Shown one piece after another: positions 13,902 to 22,261 of a DNA stretch of 37,699 nt. The DNA is taken from positions 1 to 37,699 of the IMG/VR virus record IMGVR_UViG_3300042868_002849; one strand, given 5' to 3'. The notes beneath the pieces were generated by a model. It did not search any database. It was not told the DNA's origin and worked only from the letters and a program-made list of their open reading frames with translations. Made by a program: the position numbers and the translations under genes. The stretch's first letter is position 1; the number at the start of each line of letters is the position of its first letter. The stretch is from a virus.

Positions 13902-14549
13902 ATGAAAATTTCAGTTACTTCAAAACTTGACGGCGTGCGCTCTTGGTCTCTTGAGGCGCTTGAAACCTGTCCTGGATCAATTGCGGCGCCTGGCGTATTA
14001 GTTGACGCGTGCGCCGGTTGCTATGCGACGACGGGCAACTATAGATTCGCCAATGTTAAGGCGCCGCGCGCGCACAATAAAAAAGATTGGCAGCGCCTGG
14101 CCTGGTCTGACGATATGGTCGCCGAACTAGAAAAAGACACTTATTTTAGGTGGTTTGATAGCGGCGACATGTATACCTTGGCCCTGGCCGAAAAAATACT
14201 TGAGGTAATGAAGCGCACGCCGTGGGTGAAACATTGGTTACCTACGCGCATGTATAAGTTCCCGAAATTTCGTCAAGTGTTGACGGATATGCAAGCGCTT
14301 AAAAACGTGAGCGTGCGCTTTTCATCCGATTCTATAACGGGCGAATATACAAAGGGCCTACACGGTAGCGTGATAGTCCCTACGCCGGCGGATGCAAAAC
14401 GTGGTACGAAATTATGCGGCGCCTATGACAATAACGGCCAATGCGGCCCTTGCCGGGCGTGCTATGACAAGCGCGTAAAAGTGATTGCATACCCGGCGCA
14501 CGGCCGCAAAATGAATAAAGTGATTATGTTAAGAAAGGCGGCCGCGTGA
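13902..14549 (+). CDS. GP88-like cysteine-rich phage protein
   Basis: The ATG at 13902, after AAGAGG, is preferred over one at 13860. The product has 215 residues. It shows TCPGS (Cys23), then DACAGCYATTGNY (Cys37, Cys40), FRWFDSGDMY (82-91), WLPTRMYK (112-119), VRFSSDSI (138-145) and a C-terminal C-x8-C-x2-C-x2-C group (Cys172, 181, 184, 187). This order resembles the GP88/DUF7227-type phage family, and the C-x2-C-Y-A motif also recalls Gp37/Gp68 (DUF5131) proteins thought to have a radical-SAM-like fold. A metal or Fe-S site is therefore likely, but the reaction is unknown. It is the largest gene of the early operon. Confidence 0.65.
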   Translation: MKISVTSKLDGVRSWSLEALETCPGSIAAPGVLVDACAGCYATTGNYRFANVKAPRAHNKKDWQRLAWSDDMVAELEKDTYFRWFDSGDMYTLALAEKILEVMKRTPWVKHWLPTRMYKFPKFRQVLTDMQALKNVSVRFSSDSITGEYTKGLHGSVIVPTPADAKRGTKLCGAYDNNGQCGPCRACYDKRVKVIAYPAHGRKMNKVIMLRKAAA

Positions 14550-14776
14550 TGAAAACCATAACAGCGAAATTTCCTGGCTATTGCAAGAAAACCGGCGCAC
14601 GCATTTTGGCCGGCGATTTAATCCAATGGTCGAAAGCCGGCGCCGTTTTGCTTAAACGTGCGGCGGCCGGCGTCAATGCCATAACTCTAATCGGCGACCA
14701 GGGCGCTAAAACTTTTTACCGTAACGCACGCGGCCGGTGCATTGACGCACCTTGCTGCGGGTGTTGCACAATTTAA
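14549..14776 (+). CDS. Small cysteine-tailed hypothetical protein
   Basis: A 75-residue basic protein whose ATG overlaps the preceding stop (TGATG); an in-frame GTG lies one codon earlier. The N-terminus (KFPGYCKKTGARILAGDLIQ) resembles small zinc-knuckle-like domains of the type F-x-G-x-C-x-x-x-G-x-x-I-x-x-G. The C-terminus is a dense cysteine cluster (APCCGCC). Together these could bind a metal. Coupled translation with the GP88-like gene suggests a shared task. Function unknown. Confidence 0.6.
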   Translation: MKTITAKFPGYCKKTGARILAGDLIQWSKAGAVLLKRAAAGVNAITLIGDQGAKTFYRNARGRCIDAPCCGCCTI

Positions 14777-14790
14777 ACAAGGGGGAAATT

Positions 14791-14940
14791 ATGACTTACA
14801 GACAATTAATCGAAGCGGCCCTTGTGGCCGTAATCGACGCCGTTGAAAACGGCGATTCTGAAGCGGGCCTGGCAAGCGCTGAAAAAGCGATTGCATTACT
14901 CAAAACCTATTTATATGAGGTAGACACATGCACACAATAA
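14791..14940 (+). CDS. Small acidic helical protein
   Basis: The ATG at 14791 follows AAGGGGG and is preferred over an upstream ATG at 14752 inside the previous gene. It encodes 49 residues, nearly all helical (AALVAVIDAVENGDSEAG, then LASAEKAIALLKTYL), with an amphipathic pattern suggesting a two-helix hairpin or dimer. No membrane segment of full length. It overlaps the next gene by 13 bases. Function unknown. Confidence 0.55.
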   Translation: MTYRQLIEAALVAVIDAVENGDSEAGLASAEKAIALLKTYLYEVDTCTQ

Positions 14941-15218
14941 CGCTAGTCGTCGATAAAACGACCTACTACATTAACTCTACTACTGATCCGCTCGAATTGA
15001 CTAAGCGCGCGCGTAAACCTTATAAACCGGCAAAACCTAAGAACATACGTAAGTTTCCGACCTGGTTGCCGAATATGTCAACGGCGGCCTATATCGGACA
15101 ATTCGACAGCTTGAACATGCTGCGCAAAGTAGATTATATCGGCGCAAGTGAAACAAGCGCGGCGCAATATGATCCATCTATACCCTTGTTTGAAATTTTG
15201 CCTGATGAGGTGAGTTAA
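14928..15218 (+). CDS. Hypothetical early protein
   Basis: A 96-residue protein. A short beta-rich N-terminus (MHTITLVVDKTTYYIN) is followed by a very basic stretch (KRARKPYKPAKPKNIRKFPT) and a more neutral C-terminus. The basic segment could bind nucleic acid. The ATG follows GAGGTAGACAC. The stop overlaps the next start by one base. No family recognised. Confidence 0.6.
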   Translation: MHTITLVVDKTTYYINSTTDPLELTKRARKPYKPAKPKNIRKFPTWLPNMSTAAYIGQFDSLNMLRKVDYIGASETSAAQYDPSIPLFEILPDEVS

Positions 15219-15472
15219 TGAAAACATTAAAACTATACGTTGGTTCTAATAAGACAAAAGCATATGAAATTTTAGAGCGCGGATGCACTAACGAAGGCGC
15301 AACAGTTACCCGCAGGAATAAGGGCTGGAGCGATTTCGACGTAATCAGGAACCTGCAGAATCTTGGCTGGATTGAACCAAAACCGGCCGGAATTCGCGGC
15401 GGTATTCGGTATTTCACTACGCAAGCGGGCGCAGAAGAAATGAAAAAACCGTGGCACCAACATGAGGGCTAA
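15218..15472 (+). CDS. Small protein with winged-helix-like pattern
   Basis: The 84-residue protein has DFDVIRNLQNLGWIEPKPAG followed by GGIRYFTTQAGAEEM. That is the helix, turn and wing pattern of small winged-helix DNA-binding proteins, in which the recognition helix precedes a beta hairpin with an aromatic residue. The N-terminal helix (AYEILERGCTNEGATVTRR) would be helix 1-2. A role as early transcription regulator is possible; there is no other support. Confidence 0.55.
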   Translation: MKTLKLYVGSNKTKAYEILERGCTNEGATVTRRNKGWSDFDVIRNLQNLGWIEPKPAGIRGGIRYFTTQAGAEEMKKPWHQHEG

Positions 15473-15475
15473 AAA

Positions 15476-15664
15476 ATGGCATGGATACAAGTTAAATTAA
15501 ACGAGGTTACCAGGTACACAAGGGCCGGCAAAAACGGAAAATTTATATGCTGTCCAGCATGCGAATTCACGTTTAAGGTTTTCCATTTTGCCTGGTATTC
15601 AGTTAGGTGCCAAAAATGTAAAACGGTAACTCAAAAATACAATTTTAAAATTGCGGAGGTGTAA
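15476..15664 (+). CDS. Small zinc-ribbon protein
   Basis: The 62-residue protein has Cys25/Cys26-x2-Cys29 and Cys45-x2-Cys48 separated by an aromatic-rich strand region (FTFKVFHFAWYSV). This is a four-cysteine zinc ribbon similar in layout to phage Mu Com or small transcription-factor ribbons. Both ends are basic. It starts 3 bp after the previous stop. It probably binds nucleic acid or a host protein; the target is unknown. Confidence 0.65.
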   Translation: MAWIQVKLNEVTRYTRAGKNGKFICCPACEFTFKVFHFAWYSVRCQKCKTVTQKYNFKIAEV

Positions 15665-15666
15665 TT

Positions 15667-15927
15667 ATGGGAAAACTTAAAAACTCACTAATTGACGTGC
15701 GCTCGCCATATTGGCCGCATCATCTAGAGGTGTACGAATACGAGTACGACACCGGCGCCCTGTTATGCTTTCTCGAATACAGTGCGCCCGATAAGGGCGT
15801 TGGATACAACGGGAGCGCTTGGCTAGTGCATGCGTACGCCGGCGGCGTTGACGTCATCACGCTATTAAAAGACAACGTAATCAAAGAAATCGAGGCGCTA
15901 GCATGCTCGCAATTATCGCTAAATTAA
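15667..15927 (+). CDS. Hypothetical early protein
   Basis: An 86-residue protein with a mixed beta/alpha pattern: aromatic beta-rich N-terminus (YWPHHLEVYEYEYDTG), then strands, then a C-terminal helix (LLKDNVIKEIEALACS). The start follows GGAGGTGTAATT. No motif is recognised. It is the last sizeable gene before the operon terminator. Confidence 0.6.
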   Translation: MGKLKNSLIDVRSPYWPHHLEVYEYEYDTGALLCFLEYSAPDKGVGYNGSAWLVHAYAGGVDVITLLKDNVIKEIEALACSQLSLN

Positions 15928-15962
15928 TCTCAGTCCTAGTCATACTAGGGCGCCGCTTATAG
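15903..15962 (+). CDS. Possible 19-residue hydrophobic peptide
   Basis: An ATG inside the end of the preceding gene opens MLAIIAKLISVLVILGRRL and stops 20 bp before the terminator hairpin. It is a hydrophobic helix with a positive C-terminus, the shape of small type I toxin-like or membrane-stress peptides. There is no clear ribosome site. It may be chance; reported because the operon already has two other tiny membrane peptides. Confidence 0.25.
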   Translation: MLAIIAKLISVLVILGRRL

Positions 15963-15981
15963 AATACTGAATACCCTTTTT

Positions 15982-16006
15982 GGCCCGCGCAAGCGGGCCT
16001 TTTTTT
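15982..16006 (+). terminator. Rho-independent terminator of the early operon
   Basis: GGCCCGC-GCAA-GCGGGCC (15982-15999) is followed by seven T on the plus strand. It ends the rightward early operon, 6 bp before the convergent primase-helicase stop. Confidence 0.9.
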
Positions 16007-16012
16007 GTCTGA

Positions 16013-18289
16013 CTATTTAACGCTAACTAATTTCGGTTGCGGCGTCTCTTCTGCCAGGCGCCTCAATTCAGGCTTAGGCTTACCGGCCAATTCAGGCGCC
16101 GCGTAGATTTGTTTTTTAGTTGCAAATTCGCGTGAGTGTATACGGCCGCAATCAGTCCAGCCCGCTTCGCGTAGTGCATGCAATAGTGCGGCCGGTGGGA
16201 TTTTCACGCCAGAAGGCGCGCCGCCGGCCAAACGATCGCAGAGCGGAAAGAAGGGCGACGCTATCACGCCGGCCGCAAATTCGCCAAGGCGATTAGATAT
16301 CAGATCAATCAGGTACGATTCTGCCATTGATCTACCTTGGTCGATCATAATCGCTTTCGCTTCTGTCATTGGCGGCGTGGCGGCCGGATTAAACGCACTG
16401 ACATTCAGTTTGGCCAAGTAGTCAGCGACGGCCGCAAAACCATCGCGGGCGTACCATTGCCACAATACCAGCGCGTCGGTTTCAGGCAAGCGGCCAGCAT
16501 CAGACCATACGCAAAACCACCGGCGATCGTCCGACGGTATGCTGATAGCTGCGCGTTCGTTTGAGAATGCGACTACAAAGACTCGGTTTAGTGCCTGGTA
16601 GGGGTGTAGGCCCTTGCGATTAATCGACAGGTATTCAGGAGGTGCCGCAATAATAGGTTTCAGAGCGTTCTCTAATGCGCGCCGGTCTTTCGCTTCGCTT
16701 TGGCGCAGTTCGGCTATTTCCATTACTTCGCACTCGAGCGCATAACCCCATTGTGAATTTAAGTCTTCATTACGAACTAGGCTGCAGTTCAGTTTTGATT
16801 CACCGCCAATCGCCCAAAAAAACGGCGCCAGCATGGTGTCTTTACCGCTGCCAGGGTGGCCGCCGATTAGAATCGCGTGGTTGATTTTCCGGTTCGGGTT
16901 TTGCACTTTGTACGCTAACGCATTAAGAAAATGCTCACGTTCAAAATCAATAGGGATCATTCGTTCAACGTGCGCTAACCATAGGTTTACGTCTCCCGCG
17001 CGGCCCTCTGGCCTTGCGTTTACCCATCGGTTGCCGTGGGTGCCGGTAACAATCACCGGCTCGCCGGCGGCGTAAGTTATGCCCTGAAGAGCAAGCGCGC
17101 CCTTGGCGGCTCGGTTTTCATCATAGCTAGTTGACGCTTCGATCTTGCCGTTGTTGTGGATCGAGTTGCAGCCGATGTGCCGGTATAGGGCGTTGAAGGT
17201 ACTGCGCCCCAGTTCGCGACGGGTTATCAGGTCGAAATAGGCGTCGTCTTCCTGCACATACGCATAGCGCTCATACCAAGCGGCCTTTTCATCTCTGATG
17301 CTCTGTTTACGATCTGATTCAGCGATCAGCATCTCGGCCGCATCAGGGAAGTCGTCGGTAGGCTCCAGTTTAGCTAGTGCGGCGTCCATTGCTTTAACTA
17401 GCAGCTCTTCGCGCAATCCAGGTGTGTGAGCTGGGCCTCCGTTTGCTGCCACCCATTCCAAAAACGCGGCCGATCCAAACCCTTGGCAATGCCCGTGATA
17501 GCAGCAGAATGCGCGGTTAGCCGGCATGTAGCGCGCCTCAGAATTACCGTCGGAATGCTCGCCAGAGTTCGGGCAATGCACGCTCATCCAACCCTCAGAA
17601 TTGACTTTCGAGTAGACCATACCCTGCGCGGATAACCACGCCATTACGTCGTCGTTTCCGTCGTCGGTTAAGCGGATAGCTTCAGGGCCGTCACTTACCG
17701 ATTCGCCTGGCACCACGTCGCACGCGGCGCATATATCTTCCAAGGTATATTCGCGCTCGGGGTGGAATTCAGTTAAGCGCGCAACAAAATTACCACGCTT
17801 AAAGTTCACAGCGCCAGGTAGTCGGAAGTTGCGCACGGGGTTATTTGCGCCTGGGTCGGTGTATCCGGCCGCAGCCAAGGCATTAACGGCTGCGCAGAAC
17901 TCGCCCTTTGGCGGCTGCTCAGAGAAGGCGTAACCCCACTGATAATTGCCCTCGGACGTCTCGATAATCCACGTAGGCGCCAGCGGCGGGGTTTTGGATT
18001 TGGTGCCGATGTCGTCCAACATCATCGCCAGCACATACTCGACGTGATGCTTAGACGCCGACGGTTTATTCTTGTCTAAGCGGTCAATGATATAAGAGCC
18101 AGTGTTACCAAACCACGCTTGACCCTCTTTAACTAATGTCTTGTTCGGTAAAAATGACGGCCAAGTGGCCTTGATTGCGCCGTCAGCGTGAAGCTGAATT
18201 TGCCCGTCTTGTAGAATTGGTTTTTGTCTGACGAATAACGCTGTCTCTCCATCCGGCGCCAAACTTATGAGATAATCTAGGAATTGCAT
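16013..18289 (-). CDS. Primase-helicase (AEP primase plus D5-like superfamily 3 helicase)
   Basis: The product has 758 residues. The ATG at 18289 follows GGAGG at 5-base spacing and is preferred over one at 18394. N-terminal half: an archaeo-eukaryotic primase with MMLDDIG (89-95, metal-binding acidic pair) and PVRNFRLPGAVNFK (151-164), as in RepB-type phage primases. A zinc finger follows (Cys239, His245, Cys262/263, His267, Cys268). C-terminal half: a D5/DUF5906-like ATPase with Walker A GGHPGSGKDT (476-485) and later VFVVAFSNERAAISIPSDDRR containing the sensor/arginine-finger region. It would prime and unwind at the fork. It converges with the early operon and lies directly downstream of the polymerase gene. 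Confidence 0.88.
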   Translation of the reverse strand: MQFLDYLISLAPDGETALFVRQKPILQDGQIQLHADGAIKATWPSFLPNKTLVKEGQAWFGNTGSYIIDRLDKNKPSASKHHVEYVLAMMLDDIGTKSKTPPLAPTWIIETSEGNYQWGYAFSEQPPKGEFCAAVNALAAAGYTDPGANNPVRNFRLPGAVNFKRGNFVARLTEFHPEREYTLEDICAACDVVPGESVSDGPEAIRLTDDGNDDVMAWLSAQGMVYSKVNSEGWMSVHCPNSGEHSDGNSEARYMPANRAFCCYHGHCQGFGSAAFLEWVAANGGPAHTPGLREELLVKAMDAALAKLEPTDDFPDAAEMLIAESDRKQSIRDEKAAWYERYAYVQEDDAYFDLITRRELGRSTFNALYRHIGCNSIHNNGKIEASTSYDENRAAKGALALQGITYAAGEPVIVTGTHGNRWVNARPEGRAGDVNLWLAHVERMIPIDFEREHFLNALAYKVQNPNRKINHAILIGGHPGSGKDTMLAPFFWAIGGESKLNCSLVRNEDLNSQWGYALECEVMEIAELRQSEAKDRRALENALKPIIAAPPEYLSINRKGLHPYQALNRVFVVAFSNERAAISIPSDDRRWFCVWSDAGRLPETDALVLWQWYARDGFAAVADYLAKLNVSAFNPAATPPMTEAKAIMIDQGRSMAESYLIDLISNRLGEFAAGVIASPFFPLCDRLAGGAPSGVKIPPAALLHALREAGWTDCGRIHSREFATKKQIYAAPELAGKPKPELRRLAEETPQPKLVSVK

Positions 18290-18308
18290 CAAACCTCCGC
18301 TGTGTTGA

Positions 18309-18335
18309 GACCGCCCTGCCAGGCGGTCTTTTTTT
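18309..18335 (+). terminator. Hairpin with T-tract on the plus strand between polymerase and primase genes
   Basis: GACCGCC-CTGCCA-GGCGGTC (18309-18328) is followed by seven T on the plus strand. The flanking genes run on the minus strand, where the U-tract would precede the hairpin. It therefore would stop antisense rightward transcripts, or else act as an mRNA stem between the two leftward genes. Confidence 0.6.
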
Positions 18336-20286
18336 ATTTGCCGTATCTGGCCATAATTTCTGTTTCCGCGTTCAATGGTAATCCTGCCGCCCATTCAGGC
18401 GGGGTACACATAACATCACGGAGTTTTGCTGCTGACAGTTCAGGTGTAGCGGATTCGAGAACGATTTCATCATGCACATGCAGCACCACATCGTCCAGTT
18501 GGCGTAAAGAGTGCCGTAGCAAATCGTTTGCAATCGCTTGCGTTATATTCTCACAGGCCAGACCCTTCCACAAGCGCGCACGCGGCCATTCTTTAGCGTC
18601 GGCCGCCGGTTTCCACGCAGCTTTCACATAACTAACGCCATCGGCCTCAAGTTTCGCGAACGGGTAGCATAGGATGCGACCGGACGGTAGCGCATACCAC
18701 AGATGGCGCTTATCAAACAGGTACGTCACCCGACCGGCGGTGAATTCTCGGCCTGGGTTTCGCATAGCGCGCATGTAGGCCGACTCCAGTTGCGCCCAAT
18801 AGCCCACTGCCCATTGGTTAGACCGGCGCCACGCGTCAACGATACGCCGTGCATCGGTTTCAGGCACATGCAGACCGTAAGCGCGACCCATCGATGCAAA
18901 GGCGCCGATGCCGCCGGCAAAGCCTAGCGACAGAATAGCTACCTTGCCGATCTGGCGCTGGTCTTTGGTTATCTGGTCTTCCGGTACACGGTAGATACCA
19001 GCCGCTTCGCGAATGTAAATGTCGCGCCCTTCGCGAAATACATTAAGCACGTCTTCGGCTTGCGGGTCGGCTGACGCCCAAGCGGTGACACGGGCTTCGA
19101 CGGCCGACCAATCAGAGACAACAAACGATTTACCGGCATCAGGTATTAATGCGGGCCGGAGCATTCCCTTGAGAACATCAGTAATCCGTTTTCCAAATCT
19201 TGGGACGATTGACTGTCCACGTACCATAGCGTGGCGCACTCCGTCGGGGTCATTGGCGCATTTTCGGGTGAAGTTGTGAACCTGGGCGCCATACGACGAA
19301 GCTCGTCCCGTAGCGCTTCCTCCAGCGAATACGAAGGCCCCACGGACACGGTGATCTTCTTCGTCAGCAAGGCCAGAAAGGCGGCTGAACTTCGCAACTG
19401 ACGACGCCCAAAGATCGTCTGCGCATTGGATGACTTCAGCGATAGCGGCCGGAATTTCTTTTTCATCTTTGTCCTCTTTAGCCAAGGCGAGCAAATTAGC
19501 GCGAACTGATTTATCAATACTGTACTTCAGTTCGTCGTCCTTATAGGTCTCCATCAGTTTCAACGCTTGCGGCCCGACTCTGGCCATCACCCACTGTTTC
19601 ATTTTCGGGCTGCGCACTGAGGTGATCTCTTTGTTGGTAATCTCTTCAACGATACCTTCAATCTCTTCGAGTTCGACTGAAGCGTATTTGATAGCGGCAT
19701 GTGCTAACGGTAAATCGAGCTTAACGCCGCGATCGTTAATTTTTTCATTGACGTGATAGTCGGCCAGCTCTTCATCGGACAGCGGGCGCATGGCTTGTGA
19801 GACGGCACGCATAGCGCGCACGTCTTGTTCGCAGTACGCGATCATCTCTTTCATTAGCTCGGGCGAATCGTTAAACGATCCATCAGGGCGAGGGATGGAA
19901 AGTGCGCGGATAAGCTGATTTCCTCTGTGGTCTTTTCGCATGTTGCTGCTAAGTGCGCGTCCGACGTCTTCGAGGCTGCCAGGTAAGCAGTTAGCACGCG
20001 CTTGCGTAGCGGTGCAGTAGAACTGTTCGAGGTCAAAGTTAATTTGCAGTACGTACCAGAAAATAAGGCGCTCAAAAGCGGCATTGTGCGCGTATATGCG
20101 CCCTGTGTGTTTCCGCACGTCATCAGGGAATTGTTGGTCTGGAGTCCAGGTGAGAACTTCACCATCATCAAAGGCGTATGACATACAAAGTACATCTGTA
20201 CTGGCGTCTTGTGCATAGTTATAAACTCCACGCGAAGAAAGATCGCAACGCGACCGTGTCTCGAAATCAAGCCAAAGTATTTTCAT
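18334..20286 (-). CDS. Family A DNA polymerase with 3'-5' exonuclease
   Basis: The product has 650 residues starting MKILWLDFETRS; an upstream in-frame ATG at 20361 adds an unrelated extension and is rejected. Exonuclease: DFET (Asp7, Glu9), AHNAAFE (67-72) and YCEQD (Tyr151, Asp155). Polymerase: motif A SDWSAVEAR (Asp392, Glu397), motif B RQIGKVAILSLGFAGG (Arg444, Lys448) and motif C HVHDE (His605, Asp606, Glu607). All catalytic residues are intact. This is the phage-type replicative polymerase without a 5' nuclease domain. A 176-bp leader separates it from the gene upstream, and no strong ribosome site is visible. Confidence 0.95.
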   Translation of the reverse strand: MKILWLDFETRSRCDLSSRGVYNYAQDASTDVLCMSYAFDDGEVLTWTPDQQFPDDVRKHTGRIYAHNAAFERLIFWYVLQINFDLEQFYCTATQARANCLPGSLEDVGRALSSNMRKDHRGNQLIRALSIPRPDGSFNDSPELMKEMIAYCEQDVRAMRAVSQAMRPLSDEELADYHVNEKINDRGVKLDLPLAHAAIKYASVELEEIEGIVEEITNKEITSVRSPKMKQWVMARVGPQALKLMETYKDDELKYSIDKSVRANLLALAKEDKDEKEIPAAIAEVIQCADDLWASSVAKFSRLSGLADEEDHRVRGAFVFAGGSATGRASSYGAQVHNFTRKCANDPDGVRHAMVRGQSIVPRFGKRITDVLKGMLRPALIPDAGKSFVVSDWSAVEARVTAWASADPQAEDVLNVFREGRDIYIREAAGIYRVPEDQITKDQRQIGKVAILSLGFAGGIGAFASMGRAYGLHVPETDARRIVDAWRRSNQWAVGYWAQLESAYMRAMRNPGREFTAGRVTYLFDKRHLWYALPSGRILCYPFAKLEADGVSYVKAAWKPAADAKEWPRARLWKGLACENITQAIANDLLRHSLRQLDDVVLHVHDEIVLESATPELSAAKLRDVMCTPPEWAAGLPLNAETEIMARYGK

Positions 20287-20394
20287 GATTAAGTAGTAGG
20301 TGGGGTACTCATGGCGCCTGGGCAAAACAAAGTATCTCCGCTCCACTATGCCTAGTTCCATTTTCCCCCGTAGAGGGTGAGGTACTCGCTGCGT

Positions 20395-20440
20395 CTGTGA
20401 GTTGAGCGCCGTGCATCCGCACTCGGTTCAAAGTTCACAG
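20395..20440 (-). other. Structured leader upstream of the DNA polymerase
   Basis: In the 176-bp gap 20287-20462 the minus-strand transcript can form an outer stem (CTGTGAACTTTGA with TCAACTCACAG) enclosing a GTGC-GGAT-GCAC hairpin. The gap has no gene. It may be an RNA element controlling polymerase translation, an operator, or incidental. Confidence 0.35.
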
Positions 20441-20462
20441 CATCCGCTTTCCCTCGTATTAC

Positions 20463-21086
20463 TTACGCCGAACGACGACGACGTGCTGGCGCTGCTTCTT
20501 CTTCCGAATCAGCCTCACCGGCGGCGCCTTCCATTGACACCCATTCAACAACGTCAAACTCTGGCGTGTAGATTTTGCCGTATGACTTGTGGTTGTAGAA
20601 CGACTTTTTGAGTTGAACTACAGGTACTGGTTTCGTTTGGTCAGCATCGACTTGGGTAGTGATACGCGCGCCCAATGCAGCAACACCACGTAGACCACCT
20701 TGGCTTGTCGTTGTATAACGCGCTTCCAAACCTTTGTCTTTACCTGACACACAACGCAGGGCAAAGCCGAGTTGCTTTTCCCAACCCTTTTTGCAACCAG
20801 TTGGTGCTGGCTCCAATTCAGGTAATGGTTGTGTTACAGGCACTAGCTTTTCACCCAACACTTCACGCTCGCCCCACGCGATAAAACCGTGAACAAATGA
20901 GAATGGATTAATAGCCCAAGTTGACCCAACTTCTACTTCAGTTTGATCTGCGCCGAATACCCAGTTACCACCTTTGTCCATTTTTAGAATGGCAAAAGAC
21001 GTAGGCCCAACATCAGTTTCAAGTGTGCGTAGTGCTGTGGTCAACGACGCGACGTTTGGAAGATTTGCTACAGCGAATGTACTCAT
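20463..21086 (-). CDS. Putative single-stranded DNA-binding or replication-accessory protein
   Basis: A 207-residue protein. It starts MSTFAVANLPNVASLTTALR, has an aromatic beta-rich core (GGNWVFGADQTEVEVGSTWA, then NPFSFVHGFIAWG) and ends in an acidic stretch followed by ARRRRSA. The genomic slot between a DUF2800 nuclease and the polymerase is occupied in many phages by DUF2815-type SSB proteins, which is the reason for the proposal. The sequence is not clearly DUF2815, and the terminal arginine run is unlike the acidic tip of classical SSBs. The start follows AAGGAAA. Confidence 0.55.
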   Translation of the reverse strand: MSTFAVANLPNVASLTTALRTLETDVGPTSFAILKMDKGGNWVFGADQTEVEVGSTWAINPFSFVHGFIAWGEREVLGEKLVPVTQPLPELEPAPTGCKKGWEKQLGFALRCVSGKDKGLEARYTTTSQGGLRGVAALGARITTQVDADQTKPVPVVQLKKSFYNHKSYGKIYTPEFDVVEWVSMEGAAGEADSEEEAAPARRRRSA

Positions 21087-21105
21087 TTTAATTTCCTTTA
21101 CTTTA

Positions 21106-22233
21106 CTAGATTTTAGAAAGGGCCGCAGATAACTGCTTCCCGATTTGCAACACCGCTGGCCTCGAATCAGAATCCGCTGCCAACGTACTACCCGACGAAA
21201 TCGATACGACTAATTCCGGCGGTAATTCTTTTTTGTACTTTTTCAGTACCTTTTCCATTTGCGCTGGCGAGCGCAGTTTGCTTTCATACGCTTCTTTTGT
21301 CAGACCATTAGCATCAACCCACGCATCGACAGCATCTTCGCTTGTCCATTGGCGAGTACCGCGTTTGGCCACCAGTTTAAACCCTGGCACGGTCTGACCA
21401 TTCTCTAACATTTGTGTGGCCAATGCACGTAAATCTTTAATGTAACTTTCAATCGTATCGGCTTGCTCTAACTGCATAGCAATTTGGTCAATCGGTAATG
21501 CTTGCAATTTAGTTTGCAACACGCGCTCAACTTGACCGGTCATCTTAGGGCAAATCGGTTTAGCTGCGCACCACCGGCAATGATCACCCATCGCCATCGA
21601 TGCCGCTTCGCTGTGGCTCTCATGCACTGCACGACGCAACTCTTGCTCGAACAATGCAACGCGCTGCGGCGTAGTTACCCAGCGTCGGATTTCTGGCGGC
21701 TGGACGATGATACATTCAATTTCAGTGGCGCCCTCAAAAACCCATTTTGCTTCGTCGGTTCGCATTGCGGCTGCTGCATAGAATAACAACTGTTCGTTTT
21801 CTTCAGCGCTAACTAATACGCCGTCGCCAAACTTCCAATCTAAAACAATAGCGCGATTACCGATGCGACCAAGTATGTCAGTGCTGCCGAACACGCCAGG
21901 TAAAAAATCACCGAATCCCACTCGCGTTTCAACCATGTAGTTATCGGCGTTGACGTCAAATCCGACTTCTTTAAACGCCGCGAGCGCAGGGTCAATCTTT
22001 TCATCAATTAACTCCTCAGTTAATATTTGATCGTTGTATCTAGTACCAAGACATTCTTCAGGGTGTAAATCATATTCAAGCACTTCAGCAATCACGTTAT
22101 GCAGTAACGTGCCGCGATCGGCGTGTTCGTTCGGAATGTCTTTTGATGGTATCTGTTGGACTAGCTTAACCGATGCTGGGCAAGCTATAACGCGCTTGGC
22201 GGTTGATCCACCGACGATGTTGGAATGTTGCAC
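21106..22233 (-). CDS. PD-(D/E)XK nuclease, DUF2800/Cas4-like
   Basis: A 375-residue protein with a GTG start preceded by AGGAG. RecB-family nuclease motifs in order: GTLLHNVIAEVLE (His45), GSTDI (Asp119), IVLDWKFGDG (Asp132, Lys134) and EQLLFYA (Gln148, Tyr152). Cys18 with Cys219, Cys222 and Cys228 (CRWCAAKPICP) would ligate the Fe-S cluster typical of this branch. It is expected to process DNA ends in replication or recombination. It is the first gene of the leftward replication block and diverges from the VRR-NUC gene. Confidence 0.88.
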   Translation of the reverse strand: MQHSNIVGGSTAKRVIACPASVKLVQQIPSKDIPNEHADRGTLLHNVIAEVLEYDLHPEECLGTRYNDQILTEELIDEKIDPALAAFKEVGFDVNADNYMVETRVGFGDFLPGVFGSTDILGRIGNRAIVLDWKFGDGVLVSAEENEQLLFYAAAAMRTDEAKWVFEGATEIECIIVQPPEIRRWVTTPQRVALFEQELRRAVHESHSEAASMAMGDHCRWCAAKPICPKMTGQVERVLQTKLQALPIDQIAMQLEQADTIESYIKDLRALATQMLENGQTVPGFKLVAKRGTRQWTSEDAVDAWVDANGLTKEAYESKLRSPAQMEKVLKKYKKELPPELVVSISSGSTLAADSDSRPAVLQIGKQLSAALSKI

Positions 22234-22261
22234 TTTACTCTCCTTTACTGTTTGAACCCAC

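Noticed and set aside
18290-18394. N-terminal extension of the primase-helicase to ATG 18394
   Set aside because: It would overlap the polymerase end and include the hairpin; GGAGG precedes the ATG at 18289.
19146-20270. Minus-strand open frames of 123 and 138 codons
   Set aside because: They are alternative frames of the polymerase gene, whose catalytic motifs are all intact in the chosen frame.
20287-20361. N-terminal extension of the polymerase to ATG 20361
   Set aside because: Family A exonuclease domains start with the strand holding DFET; the extension is unlike protein and covers the leader.
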